A stretch of 41,853 nt of DNA. Origin: a virus. The DNA lies in the IMG/VR virus record IMGVR_UViG_3300033143_006071, positions 1 through 41,853 of that record, one strand, 5' to 3'. This document shows, one piece after another, positions 31,659 through 40,525 of the stretch (positions are counted from its first letter, which is position 1; every line of letters starts with the position of its first letter). The position numbers were made by a program, and so were the translations under genes. The notes beneath the pieces were generated by a model. That model saw only the letters and a program-made list of their open reading frames with translations, made no database searches and was not told where the DNA came from.

Positions 31659-31997
31659 TTAACCATAAACAATTGCAACTGATTGAGTAGCTATCGGAGT
31701 ACTTGCCCCCGTTAAAACTACTCGAACCAGAGGTAAACATGCTGCTGAAGCGAATTTTACTTCCACTCCTGTGGCAGCAATTGCGGTAGAAGCGGCTCCT
31801 GCCAAGTCTACCCAGCGACTCCCATTAAGAGAGTGCTGTATTTTTGCTGTAAATGTACCCGAAGTAAAGGCAGATGTATCGATACATATACCTATATCAG
31901 TAGCATCTCCAGGTAGAGATCTCTGCTCACTTGTAGCTGTTGCTGTTCTAGCAGCACTTGCAAAGACTTCTATTCTTTTTTCGGCTATGTTACTCAT
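31659..31997 (-). CDS. Small beta-rich virion protein, 112 aa
   Basis: 112 residues, Ala/Ser/Thr/Val-rich, with strands such as FTAKIQHSLNGSRWVDLAGA and VRVVLTG. This resembles small discoidin-like or immunoglobulin-like virion proteins. It is encoded two genes after the major capsid protein and is probably a capsid or neck decoration. Confidence 0.6.
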   Translation of the reverse strand: MSNIAEKRIEVFASAARTATATSEQRSLPGDATDIGICIDTSAFTSGTFTAKIQHSLNGSRWVDLAGAASTAIAATGVEVKFASAACLPLVRVVLTGASTPIATQSVAIVYG

Positions 31998-32006
31998 CTT
32001 TTACTC

Positions 32007-32342
32007 CTAGTAATTGTCAATAATATCATGACCGATAATCACAAGTTGGACATCTCCATCACTAAGTGCGGCTGTTTCATCAATATCATTAACCTTAACT
32101 ACAACAGTACTTGCAGTACATACTACAGTTACAGCTTTATCAACTGCTTCTGCGTTACCTACAGCATGACATGCCTCGGCAAATGGTTCTGTAAGTGTCA
32201 GTGTGTAATGACCTACACCCGTATCTACGATTGTTACTTTATTGGCATCCAATCCTTCAATAGAAGGAGTACCAGTACTACCTTCAATTCGTATTGCTAA
32301 TACCCTAACAGCTCTTTGAGCACTTTTAATTGATCTTTTCAT
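32007..32342 (-). CDS. Minor capsid / decoration protein candidate, 111 aa
   Basis: 111 residues. A basic start (KRSIKSAQRAVRVLAIRIEG) is followed by strands GVGHYTLTLTEPFAEA and VKVNDIDETAALSDGDVQLV. I recall similar short proteins directly after capsid genes in other short-tailed phages. A decoration or head-fibre base role is inferred from position. Confidence 0.6.
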   Translation of the reverse strand: MKRSIKSAQRAVRVLAIRIEGSTGTPSIEGLDANKVTIVDTGVGHYTLTLTEPFAEACHAVGNAEAVDKAVTVVCTASTVVVKVNDIDETAALSDGDVQLVIIGHDIIDNY

Positions 32343-32378
32343 TTTATTCTCCTCACGTAACCCTGTGGAGGGTAAGAG

Positions 32379-32404
32379 GTCCCTAGGGATTACTCCCTAG
32401 AGAC
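32379..32404 (-). terminator. Strong hairpin after the major capsid gene
   Basis: GTC-c-CTAGGGA-TTAC-TCCCTAG-a-GAC: seven consecutive pairs plus three more after one mismatch. A smaller hairpin CCCT-GTGG-AGGG (32361-32372) lies beside it. There is no U-run; it probably stabilises the capsid mRNA or causes partial termination so that capsid is made in excess. Confidence 0.5.
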
Positions 32405-32422
32405 ATTACTTAATTAATTAAT

Positions 32423-33691
32423 CTATACAGCAAGTCCATATAAGTAGCCTTGGAACGCAGGGTTAATGAACGATTGTCCATATCCACCATAACGCGCTTC
32501 ATAACTATCTACACTGGCTTCTCTTAAGAAAACAGTACCGTCATCTTGAAACCACTCAAATCCACCTGGACATAAGTGAAGCTCAATGTGTCTTTCGTTT
32601 AGAAAGTACATTTTATCACTATCAATGAATCTTGATGGGATTACAGGAATTGGTCCATCAGCACTCATATATTCAAGAGCAGCAAAAGAAACTTGTCCTT
32701 TATACTTTTTATCTCTTGCAGGAAGTTGGTATCTCTTTTGATCTTCAAGAAGGTTTAACAACTTAACAAACTGGTGGTAAGATGTAAGAATCATAGAAGG
32801 AGACTCACTTGATTGACGTTTAACGTTAAGAACAACATCATTCATAAGGTCAGTTGAAAGAGATGCAGAACTAGCATTTTTTTGGTATGCTTGCCATCTA
32901 TGTCCAATAGAAATGTTATGTAAGGTAGAACTAGTTGCAGAAATTGCACCTTGAATACCTACAATCTCAGCATCTTTAGAATTTTGCATATAAAGAGACT
33001 GTACAAATGGAGTAGTATCTTCATCAGCAGCAAGAAGGACAGAAGAACCAACTAGTGTAATCGTACCAGTAGCATATCCGTTTGCAACAGAAACACTCAT
33101 ATCAGACACTACAAGAGCAGTTGCCTCAGCATCCGCATTAAGAATATCTCCAACTTCAATACACTCAAATTCCGCTGGAAAATAAGTAGAAGCCGTATCA
33201 AAAGAAACGATAAACGGATCACCTGAAGTACCATCTCCAGATACGTTTGTATCTCCAGCACCACCTGTAATAAGGGCACCAGATCCACCTACAGTGTTTC
33301 GTGTAAGCATTCTTTCAAGGTTTCTGTTAAAAGATTTTACAGCAGTTTTAACTGGAAAAGCTGTAAATTTAACAAAGGCGCCTTCACTTTTTGAAGATAG
33401 TTTCTTAGATTTTCTATCAATAGAAACAACACCATACATATTTTTAGGTGCCCCAAGAAGTGCTTTTGAAATTTTGTTAATATTTGAAGTAGGTAGAGAG
33501 GTACCACAACCAACACCACCACCAATAGACTGTTGAACAGCCATCTGTAGATCAGATCCTACAAAGTCCTCTATTTTCTTAATACGTCCAAAAATGACGT
33601 TTGCCATATTAAATTGTTTTTCGATCAATTTGTGATACTTGATCTTCATCAGGTTCGCTTCATTCGATCCTGTACTTGTCCATGTTGCCAT
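32423..33691 (-). CDS. Major capsid protein
   Basis: 422 residues. Starts ATWTSTGSNEANLMKIKYHK with a helical N-arm, has a central glycine/serine-rich stretch (residues about 128-158), and a C-terminal domain ending in GYGQSFINPAFQGYLYGLAV. It follows the acidic scaffold and portal in the order normal for HK97-fold capsid genes. It has an AAGGAG site and is followed by hairpins. Identification is from context and general composition; I do not see a diagnostic motif. Confidence 0.75.
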   Translation of the reverse strand: MATWTSTGSNEANLMKIKYHKLIEKQFNMANVIFGRIKKIEDFVGSDLQMAVQQSIGGGVGCGTSLPTSNINKISKALLGAPKNMYGVVSIDRKSKKLSSKSEGAFVKFTAFPVKTAVKSFNRNLERMLTRNTVGGSGALITGGAGDTNVSGDGTSGDPFIVSFDTASTYFPAEFECIEVGDILNADAEATALVVSDMSVSVANGYATGTITLVGSSVLLAADEDTTPFVQSLYMQNSKDAEIVGIQGAISATSSTLHNISIGHRWQAYQKNASSASLSTDLMNDVVLNVKRQSSESPSMILTSYHQFVKLLNLLEDQKRYQLPARDKKYKGQVSFAALEYMSADGPIPVIPSRFIDSDKMYFLNERHIELHLCPGGFEWFQDDGTVFLREASVDSYEARYGGYGQSFINPAFQGYLYGLAV

Positions 33692-33724
33692 TGTATAACT
33701 CCTTAAGTTATTTTATTATTATTA

Positions 33725-34876
33725 TTAAATATCATCCCAATCCAATATTTCTTCGCCTTGTTGGTCTACTATTGGTTTGATTTCGCTATTTTCCTGCTCT
33801 ACAGATTTATTAACTTTAGATTGTTTCTTAGAGACCGTCTCTACGATTTTCTCTTCAGCTACTTCTTTCTTAGAGCTTCCAAAAGCTTGTACTAAAATAT
33901 CCTGAATATCCGAATCCGTGAAATCAGGGTTTTTGATGATAATGTCTTGTAGGTTCTCTATAACTTCTTCGTTACCCAAATAAGATGAATCAAACTGGTC
34001 AATAGCAGCTTTAGCGATATCTTCAGACTTCGAAAACTGAATATATTCCTTAACCGTATCAATAGTTAAACTTTCTTCCGGGGGAAGAGATTTATCGAGA
34101 TATGCTACTGCATCTTCCCACTCACTATTATCAACTCCTAGAGTTTCCCGGGCTTGAGATATTTTAAAACTAAGTTCCTTTTGGGCTTGCTCGGTTTCAA
34201 ACTTCTGTCGATCAGACTCTGTTTTTTCTTTTAAATATTTAATCTCATTTTGCTGATATTCTAAATCAATACCTTCTTGAGACATTCCTTCCAATCTTTC
34301 TAATTCTGGAAGTATTTCTTTAATTAATGCAGCCTTTATAGCATGGGCAGGCATATTAACCATCTCCCCTACCTTATAAAAACCTTCTAAAACACTGTTC
34401 TCTTTCATTGTTTTTCCAAGCTCACTCACATAAGAGTTGATATCTTGGACCTCTTTCTTAAAAGATTGTCTTTCCGTATCCATCTCGCTAAACTTTTTAT
34501 CATAAGCGACCTTACCCGAATAGTTATTTTTTAATTCTTGTAGAGAGATCTCTTCAACCTTCCCATCTACCTTAACCTCATAAAGCTCCTCTTTAGATTC
34601 TTTACTCTCTTCTTCTTCTTCTTCTTTGGCTTCAAGAGGTTCTTTTTCTTCTTTTTCGATATCCTCTTCTTTTTCTATCTTTTCTTCTTTAGGAGCCTCT
34701 TCCTCAAGATTTTCAATCTCTTTTTCAATATCTTCAGTATCTCCATTATCAGACATAGTGACGCCTTTCTCTTCGGCTTCATAAGCGTCTTCCGCGTCAT
34801 CTTCTATTTCTAACCACTCATTATCCGAGGTAATACTGTCTGGTGTAAACTCATGTACTGCTGCTGCATTACTCAT
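33725..34876 (-). CDS. Scaffold protein
   Basis: 383 residues, highly acidic. Residues about 45-100 are Glu/Lys repeats, followed by a long coiled coil (residues 115-240) and an Asp/Glu-rich end with a helix (EVIENLQDIIIKNPDFTDS). No catalytic motif. Between portal and capsid, this composition is the rule for assembly scaffolds that drive procapsid formation and are then removed or cleaved. Confidence 0.8.
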   Translation of the reverse strand: MSNAAAVHEFTPDSITSDNEWLEIEDDAEDAYEAEEKGVTMSDNGDTEDIEKEIENLEEEAPKEEKIEKEEDIEKEEKEPLEAKEEEEEESKESKEELYEVKVDGKVEEISLQELKNNYSGKVAYDKKFSEMDTERQSFKKEVQDINSYVSELGKTMKENSVLEGFYKVGEMVNMPAHAIKAALIKEILPELERLEGMSQEGIDLEYQQNEIKYLKEKTESDRQKFETEQAQKELSFKISQARETLGVDNSEWEDAVAYLDKSLPPEESLTIDTVKEYIQFSKSEDIAKAAIDQFDSSYLGNEEVIENLQDIIIKNPDFTDSDIQDILVQAFGSSKKEVAEEKIVETVSKKQSKVNKSVEQENSEIKPIVDQQGEEILDWDDI

Positions 34877-34888
34877 AACATCTCCCGA

Positions 34889-37000
34889 TTATTTTAATTG
34901 ACTCTTTGCATGCTCTTGTGCTTTCATATCTTCTGTAGAGGAGCCAGGTATATTTCCCTGTACTTCATCACCTCTATTAGCCTGTCCTTGTACCATAGCT
35001 ATCTGCTGCTCCATTGATCTAGGTGCTACAAACCCTTCATGATGAAATAATGGAAATAGCATAAGTGTAGCTAATTTAGCTTCAAACTCAGGGTTATTTC
35101 TCATCTTATCTATCATAGCTTCTTCAGTCCAATATACATGATCTTTCATAGCACTTCGTGCCTCTGGATCGGCTTCTTCTTTAAAGGTCCTTGTTTGCAT
35201 AGATCGTGCATGAGATTCCCAATGCTGGATATGGTCTTCCCATTCTTCAGGCATAGATGCTCCTCTTCCTGCCATAAGATCTTCAGTCTCGCTATCAGCA
35301 GCTCTAAGTGCAGATGTAATTAACGAGTTCATCTTCTCAGTATTTGCTAACTCTAGTAGATCAGTCCATCTCTCAGGAGACATCATTTGTGGGTTTCTTT
35401 GCATAGCATCTAGGATTCTTTGGAATTTTCCCGACTTCGACTCCGGTAACCCAGTACTATTATCGAATCGAACATCATAAGACTTGTGTAAGTGGGCAGA
35501 ATCAAAGTGCCTGATAGAATATTTGTTATTCTCACCAACAATGCGCAGCATACGACCATCTTCAATATCATAATTTTGCCCTACAACTGCAATAGTCATT
35601 TTAGCTAAGTCTTTAACTAAAAATCCATGTTTAGATATATCACTAGTGGCTCTTTCATTTTCTAATTCGTTTAGAAACTGGAGAGCAGATGCTGCTGTGA
35701 TTCCTTTAGGAACCTCTCCACGAGATATACCATGAGATCCATAAATTACCTGCATCTCTTCTTTTATATTTTGTCTAAAATTATATACTTCTGGTGCATT
35801 AGGTTGCATCTGTACCATCTGTGGGGCAACAGGACCTTGGTATTGTAATATAGTATTATCATTACCTAATTGATCAATTTTACATGCTCCACGAGGCATC
35901 ATCCACTTCTGATGAGCCATAAGATATATGTTTTTACTTATCAAAGTTGACATGTTGTTATACATATTCTGTAGAGGGGATATCATCTCATATCGAGATA
36001 CGCCATTTAGAACATCAGGTACATCCATATCAGTAAGTCTAATAATAGGAAGTTCTTCATGATTAAAAGGATAATCTATATTTTCTAGTATAGCGTCTTT
36101 AGTAAATTTTATAAACCGCCCTTTAGGTACATATTTAGTAGGCTTGTGGTACATTTCAAATACTAATGTATGTTCTTCCAAGAATCTACTATCTAAATTA
36201 TCCATGTCAAAAGTACTTACTCCATCTGTGGACTGTATTTCATTTTTAAATTTAGGGTAATCTTCTTTAAGTTCTTCAGTAGGTCTAACTTTAACTCTAA
36301 ATAAATACTCTACCTCGTCATATCTCATTTTTCTTTGGAGTAGTACTCTCCAGGGAAGTTCTGGTTCAAAACAGACATCTCCTGTTTTAATGGGTTTGTC
36401 TAGCTTAAGGGTCTGTCCATTAGGGAGTTTAACTTCTTTTATTCCTGCATCCCTAGCCTGTACATATGCAGGATCTAAATCACCTAGATCATCATTCCAT
36501 AATACAAATGTATAGGATTCCCCAAAAATGCGACATTCTCTATGCATCTTAGTAATCATATCATCCATATTATTGTTGTACCAGATGTGCTTAATTAACT
36601 GTCCAACTACTTTAGCTGATATACGATCCGCATACTCATCATTTGTAGGCAGAACTTCTACGGCTGGTTTTAATCTAGTCATCTGAGATACTTTGGTCTC
36701 AGTAAGATCAAATAAATGGTTTACTATAAACTTTTGAACTTTATTAAGTCTTCTTATTGAGCGGTCGCGATCTACACCCATCTCTCTAGTTATATTAGGA
36801 TCTATCCCTCTATACATGTGAAGATTGGCTCTTTGTATGGATGTGCGATTTTGTGATTGATTGATTAATGCTTCAGAAGCTGAATTTAGCCAGTCGAGAA
36901 GTTCACCATCTTTTTTCTTGATAATCTTAAAAAAAGGTTTTTCTTTCAATTCCGGATCTACATCAATAGAATCAAAAGAGTCGAATAGACTATCTGACAT
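34889..37000 (-). CDS. Portal protein
   Basis: 703 residues. N-terminal helices, then IVNHLFDLTETKVSQMTRLK, a segment like the portal wing with GESYTFVLWNDD, a long helix (VLNGVSRYEMISPLQNMYNN) and the KGITAASALQFLNELENERAT crown/stem region, with a polar C-terminus. Size and order of elements are like P22-type portals. It forms the dodecameric ring through which DNA is packed and ejected. Confidence 0.8.
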   Translation of the reverse strand: MSDSLFDSFDSIDVDPELKEKPFFKIIKKKDGELLDWLNSASEALINQSQNRTSIQRANLHMYRGIDPNITREMGVDRDRSIRRLNKVQKFIVNHLFDLTETKVSQMTRLKPAVEVLPTNDEYADRISAKVVGQLIKHIWYNNNMDDMITKMHRECRIFGESYTFVLWNDDLGDLDPAYVQARDAGIKEVKLPNGQTLKLDKPIKTGDVCFEPELPWRVLLQRKMRYDEVEYLFRVKVRPTEELKEDYPKFKNEIQSTDGVSTFDMDNLDSRFLEEHTLVFEMYHKPTKYVPKGRFIKFTKDAILENIDYPFNHEELPIIRLTDMDVPDVLNGVSRYEMISPLQNMYNNMSTLISKNIYLMAHQKWMMPRGACKIDQLGNDNTILQYQGPVAPQMVQMQPNAPEVYNFRQNIKEEMQVIYGSHGISRGEVPKGITAASALQFLNELENERATSDISKHGFLVKDLAKMTIAVVGQNYDIEDGRMLRIVGENNKYSIRHFDSAHLHKSYDVRFDNSTGLPESKSGKFQRILDAMQRNPQMMSPERWTDLLELANTEKMNSLITSALRAADSETEDLMAGRGASMPEEWEDHIQHWESHARSMQTRTFKEEADPEARSAMKDHVYWTEEAMIDKMRNNPEFEAKLATLMLFPLFHHEGFVAPRSMEQQIAMVQGQANRGDEVQGNIPGSSTEDMKAQEHAKSQLK

Positions 37001-37008
37001 TTATGCTC

Positions 37009-37323
37009 CTAAAAGCTATGTATTGCTTTATCTTCGTCGGATTCTACAAATTCGGGGAGATCACTCTCTAACTGCTCTTTATACGATTTTTGTTGCTTAA
37101 CCAGCTCGGCTTCAGTTGTTGCCCATTTATTGTTTTTTAGAATCTTTTCGTTGTGCTTATCGATTTCTTCGTCGACAGGCTGATAAGTAATACTATGTGT
37201 ACTCTTCTCAAATGCCAATACACGGACATAAGAGAGTAGACCTAATATAGTACCAATTAGTCCAAATGTAAAGCCTAAAATTGATAATACTAAGACTAAT
37301 GTAGCTAAATCATGTGAAATCAT
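37009..37323 (-). CDS. Membrane protein with coiled-coil tail, 104 aa
   Basis: 104 residues. One or two closely spaced hydrophobic segments at residues 5-35 (LATLVLVLSILGFTFGLIG), then an acidic and Lys-rich helical tail. The layout (N-terminal anchor, long helical tail) would suit an inner-membrane spanin, but no partner outer-membrane lipoprotein is certain. First gene after the promoter/operator at 37378-37406. Confidence 0.6.
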   Translation of the reverse strand: MISHDLATLVLVLSILGFTFGLIGTILGLLSYVRVLAFEKSTHSITYQPVDEEIDKHNEKILKNNKWATTEAELVKQQKSYKEQLESDLPEFVESDEDKAIHSF

Positions 37324-37377
37324 ATAGTTATCTCCCTATTACGACATGTTATTCACTCTAAAAACTTATCGTTATTA

Positions 37378-37406
37378 ATAGTACCATACCCGTACTAACT
37401 TTACAA
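37378..37406 (-). promoter_or_regulatory. Promoter with AGTAC-N7-GTACT operator (portal operon)
   Basis: On the minus strand: -35 TTGTAA (37406-37401), 17 bases, -10 TACTAT (37383-37378). The dyad AGTAC-CATACCC-GTACT (37380-37396) covers the spacer and the first part of the -10. The -35 overlaps the stop of the preceding gene. The same dyad occurs at the promoter at 41802-41844. A protein bound there would block the polymerase. Confidence 0.6.
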
Positions 37407-37640
37407 GACATCTTCAAAATCATCATAATCTTCAAGAGTTATGTGCTCATGTTCTTTAGCAAGCTCTTCTAAAGTTTGTTGAGAAGTCATTAACCTTAAG
37501 TGATTCTCAAGTCGCGCCCAAACAGCTAATTGATAGTTATCAACCATAGTGAAAAATACATCATGTAAGTATAAGTATTTGTTCAGTAACCATAAATAAA
37601 TCGCAATTAGTTTATTTTTTATCCATATAAGTATTGACAT
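37401..37640 (-). CDS. Small protein with N-terminal hydrophobic helix, 79 aa
   Basis: 79 residues. N-terminal amphipathic/hydrophobic region (SILIWIKNKLIAIYLWLLNK) and an acidic C-terminus (DYDDFEDVL). GAGGAG upstream. It stands alone between the duplicated control element (37656-37756) and the portal-operon promoter. Confidence 0.6.
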   Translation of the reverse strand: MSILIWIKNKLIAIYLWLLNKYLYLHDVFFTMVDNYQLAVWARLENHLRLMTSQQTLEELAKEHEHITLEDYDDFEDVL

Positions 37641-37655
37641 ATAGCCATTCTCCTC

Positions 37656-37756
37656 TATAATAAGACCTAATTAGACCTCAATAAATTAATACACTCTTTT
37701 CAATTTTATGCGCCTATAAGGCGCGCTAATCCTAAGGGTCTCTTAGGTCATGTTCT
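37656..37756 (-). promoter_or_regulatory. Duplicated ~100-bp control element, copy 2
   Basis: Reading the minus strand: AGAACATGACC (37756-37746), TTAGGATTA (37735-37727), hairpin GCGCC-TTATA-GGCGC (37724-37710) followed by ATAA, an A/T-rich stretch, then AGGTCTTATTATA (37668-37656). A second AGGTCT lies 10 bases upstream (37678-37673). Block order and spacing match copy 1 at 3452-3553. An extra stem CCTAAG/CTTAGG (37731-37747) falls within the first gap. It follows the large terminase stop and precedes the next small gene. Confidence 0.7.
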
Positions 37757-37761
37757 AGGTC

Positions 37762-39255
37762 TTACTCCCAATAATCACTTTCAATATCATCTTCCCAATT
37801 AATACCTTCTTCTTGTCTATCGTGCATATGGCGAAATCTCCCGTCTACAATAGGATCTATATTCTTTACATACTGGACTGTAGTATGAGAGTCATAATTA
37901 CACGCTTGGTTCAAATACCTAAAACAATCTATTAAATGATCATTTTTCTTAGGTATGTTACCTTTCTGGTCCTTAGCATAGTGTTGCATCTCTTTGTATA
38001 GATGTTTACACTTATCTGATATTACAATAGTGTTATGTAGTAATTGATCTTTAATAACACCTAATCCCTCTTCTTTATCTCCATGTCTTTTATCTGTGGG
38101 ACTAAAATATATCTCATGCTCAGCCATTGCTTCTGTAATAAACCACGCAGCAGCTTCGTCAGCTACTTTAAACCAATCGTCCTTAACATTACCTTCAGGG
38201 TAAAGAAGTAAAGATTCCTTACATATTCTATTACATACGGACCTTGTGGTAGTTTTCATCTGATCTGTCACATACATCTCATTTAAGAGGTATAACTTCT
38301 TGGTCCAGGGATTGAGTGCTGCAAACAGTACTGCGAAACAAGTTGTATTCCCTGGGTCGGCTACTACGTACCACTCTAACTTCTTTAAATCACGTTTAAC
38401 CTCTTCATATACTTCATGGTGGGGCTTAACATGCTTTTCTGACAGCATCGGAAAGATGGCGGATTTGCCTCCTAATACGATTTTAGAGTAATACTCCCGT
38501 TGCACTATGTCTTCATCTCCACGAAGCCTTAGACGGGCTATTTCGGCTTCAATAAAGGACTTATTAGAAGGAAGGTGATTAATTGGGTTATCCCAAGTAG
38601 TTTTAAAGAAAACGCGAGATCGCGGATCCTTCTGAGCATATTCTAACAATGAGTTATATTGGTCCATATTCTTATCACCTACTTTAGGTAGGGTTCCAAT
38701 AACTATAAGAGGAGCCGCTTTTGCTGCCCTATTAGGTGAGAACTCGACATGCCACTGAGGGTGGAATACTTTCATCTCATCATAAACCACGATACTAGGA
38801 GTTAGTCCATTTCCGGCTGCCCAGTTATCTGATCCCATTATTTGGATAAAAGACCCATTAACAAGCCCAAGCTTCATTTCCTGGTTCTTAGTAGAAGATA
38901 TATACTTTCTGGTCTCAGGTCCCATAAACTTCTGAAAACGTTGAAGATCCCACATAATCTTCCTAGCATGCGCTGCTTCTGGTCCAATGTAATAACAAGC
39001 ACTTCCAGGGTTAAATAAGGCATGTCTCCATAGAACATAAGCAGCTAGCTCAGACTTTCCAAACTTCCTGGCACAGGGTAAGAACAGTGTATCTATGCTA
39101 CATTTCTTATCATATAGGGGTGCCAGTACCTCAATTTGACCATCATGGAGTCTTGTTTTTAGACCTACCTTAAGACCATCTCCACGGGCTTTGTTAAGAT
39201 CTTCTATAATTTGTAAATATTCTTGTTCCTGTACGGAAACTAGTACGTTAGACAT
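37762..39255 (-). CDS. terL: Terminase large subunit
   Basis: 497 residues. ATPase: Walker A-like CARKFGKSEL (61-70) and Walker B SIVVYDE with Asp159-Glu160; nuclease: WYVVADPGN with Asp300 and acidic residues later (ADEAAAW, LIDCFRY). It cuts concatemers and pumps DNA into the procapsid. Full length for the family. Shares a minus-strand operon with the small subunit. Confidence 0.95.
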   Translation of the reverse strand: MSNVLVSVQEQEYLQIIEDLNKARGDGLKVGLKTRLHDGQIEVLAPLYDKKCSIDTLFLPCARKFGKSELAAYVLWRHALFNPGSACYYIGPEAAHARKIMWDLQRFQKFMGPETRKYISSTKNQEMKLGLVNGSFIQIMGSDNWAAGNGLTPSIVVYDEMKVFHPQWHVEFSPNRAAKAAPLIVIGTLPKVGDKNMDQYNSLLEYAQKDPRSRVFFKTTWDNPINHLPSNKSFIEAEIARLRLRGDEDIVQREYYSKIVLGGKSAIFPMLSEKHVKPHHEVYEEVKRDLKKLEWYVVADPGNTTCFAVLFAALNPWTKKLYLLNEMYVTDQMKTTTRSVCNRICKESLLLYPEGNVKDDWFKVADEAAAWFITEAMAEHEIYFSPTDKRHGDKEEGLGVIKDQLLHNTIVISDKCKHLYKEMQHYAKDQKGNIPKKNDHLIDCFRYLNQACNYDSHTTVQYVKNIDPIVDGRFRHMHDRQEEGINWEDDIESDYWE

Positions 39256-39290
39256 AACACTTTCCTGAAACTATTTTTATATACTTTTGG

Positions 39291-39768
39291 TTACACATTT
39301 TCTACAACTATCTCATCTATAGCATTAAATTCTAACGCTTTATCGCTCATCCACCATATATTAGCTATAACCATCAAACGATATACTTCTGCAGACACTC
39401 CAAGACGCTTAGACTCTATCTTCTGGACGTGTCTTTCAAGTTCTTCTAATACGAAGTATAGCGAAACACATAGAGGCACATATTCCGGTTACTATACCAT
39501 CTATCTTTCTTCCACTTTTCTGTAAGGCTCTAATATAGTTCATTAGTTTGAATCCTGCAAATACTGATCCTCCAGGAGAATCTAATTCTATAGTTAAAAC
39601 CTCTTCTATAGGTTTACTTATATGAGCAGATCTAAGATCATCTATAACATTATCTATAGAATCATAATTAACTTCGTCTAATATAGAGGATGTAGTAGTT
39701 AAAGCTAAACAGTTTACTGAGGTTAGCAGTATCGTTAATAGGAGTAGTCCTCTAAATGTCTTTTTCAT
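39291..39768 (-). pseudogene. Frameshifted ClpP/SppA-like serine protease with signal peptide
   Basis: The first part (39768-39436, 110 residues) has a signal peptide or lipoprotein-like leader (KKTFRGLLLLTILLTSVNC), then LTIELDSPGGSVFAGFKLM and GICASMCFAI, with Ser99 in the place of the catalytic Ser. It then runs into an early stop. The second part continues in the next frame (to 39291) with LEELERHVQKIESKRLGVS, WWMSDKALEFNAIDEIV, the normal end of the family. The segment between them, which should hold the catalytic His, is missing. Either a deletion with frameshift made this a remnant, or two short proteins are made. Head maturation does not require it if capsid uses an unprocessed scaffold. 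Confidence 0.65.
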
Positions 39769-40246
39769 CTTCTTTTACCTCTTTAAATTCTATCTCTGGC
39801 ACGTCTGCAAAAGGATCTAATCTTATTTTCTCATGCAATACGTCTATAGCAAAAGGTTTTTCTTCAGTAATTTCAGTAGGTCTACCATCATCTAGCCGGG
39901 TAATCTTGTCTAAGGATTCTAATACTTGAGCGATCTTACCTAATTCAGCAGGTGTTGCCCCTTCTGCTTTAGACGCCATATTTGCCAGGGATTTATCTAT
40001 GATCTTCATAGCGTTCTCAGACATTCTGGTAAAGTGAGCTTTTTTTGTCGAGGTAAAGTGCTGAAATAACTCTGCTTTAGCAAGCTCTCTATCTACTTTC
40101 CAGTACTTATTGGCATGGTAACTTACAGAGGTACGGGCTAGGCTGTACTTAGAAGCAATCTCTGTTACAGAGTGATAGCTAAGATACATCTCTTTAGCAC
40201 CTTCTAATTGCTTAGGTGTAAGTTGTGTTACTTTCTTATTTTTCAT
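39752..40246 (-). CDS. terS: Terminase small subunit
   Basis: 164 residues. Residues 8-50 form a helix-turn-helix (LTPKQLEGAKEMYLSYHSVT, then SLARTSVSYHANKYW); a helical middle precedes an acidic, Pro-containing tail that would contact the large subunit. It overlaps the protease remnant gene by 17 bases. It recognises the packaging start site. Confidence 0.75.
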   Translation of the reverse strand: MKNKKVTQLTPKQLEGAKEMYLSYHSVTEIASKYSLARTSVSYHANKYWKVDRELAKAELFQHFTSTKKAHFTRMSENAMKIIDKSLANMASKAEGATPAELGKIAQVLESLDKITRLDDGRPTEITEEKPFAIDVLHEKIRLDPFADVPEIEFKEVKEDEKDI

Positions 40247-40255
40247 TTCTCTCCA

Positions 40256-40525
40256 CTAACTGTCTTTTTTGTACAGTATCTGGTTAAAATATTTTAACTT
40301 AGTGTCACTTTTCGACACTTTCTGCGTAAACCGGGATAATATCTCTTCACACATAGTGTTTAATAAATGCACCTTATCAAAGTCATTATAGTTAAACTGC
40401 CCTAACTCAGTGATTTCCTGTGTAAGAATAGCTACATCTACTAGATCTCTTACGAGAGCCTTTATAAGTTGCTGCTCAGTAGTTGATGCTTTCGCATCTT
40501 TGTCTTCATCTTGTTGTTTATCCAT
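40256..40525 (-). CDS. Hypothetical acidic protein, 89 aa
   Basis: 89 residues, acidic Lys/Asp start, then helices (LIKALVRDLVDVAILTQEIT, LLNTMCEEILSRFTQKV). Overlaps by one base with the membrane protein gene upstream. Near the packaging genes but without a recognisable domain. Confidence 0.65.
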   Translation of the reverse strand: MDKQQDEDKDAKASTTEQQLIKALVRDLVDVAILTQEITELGQFNYNDFDKVHLLNTMCEEILSRFTQKVSKSDTKLKYFNQILYKKDS

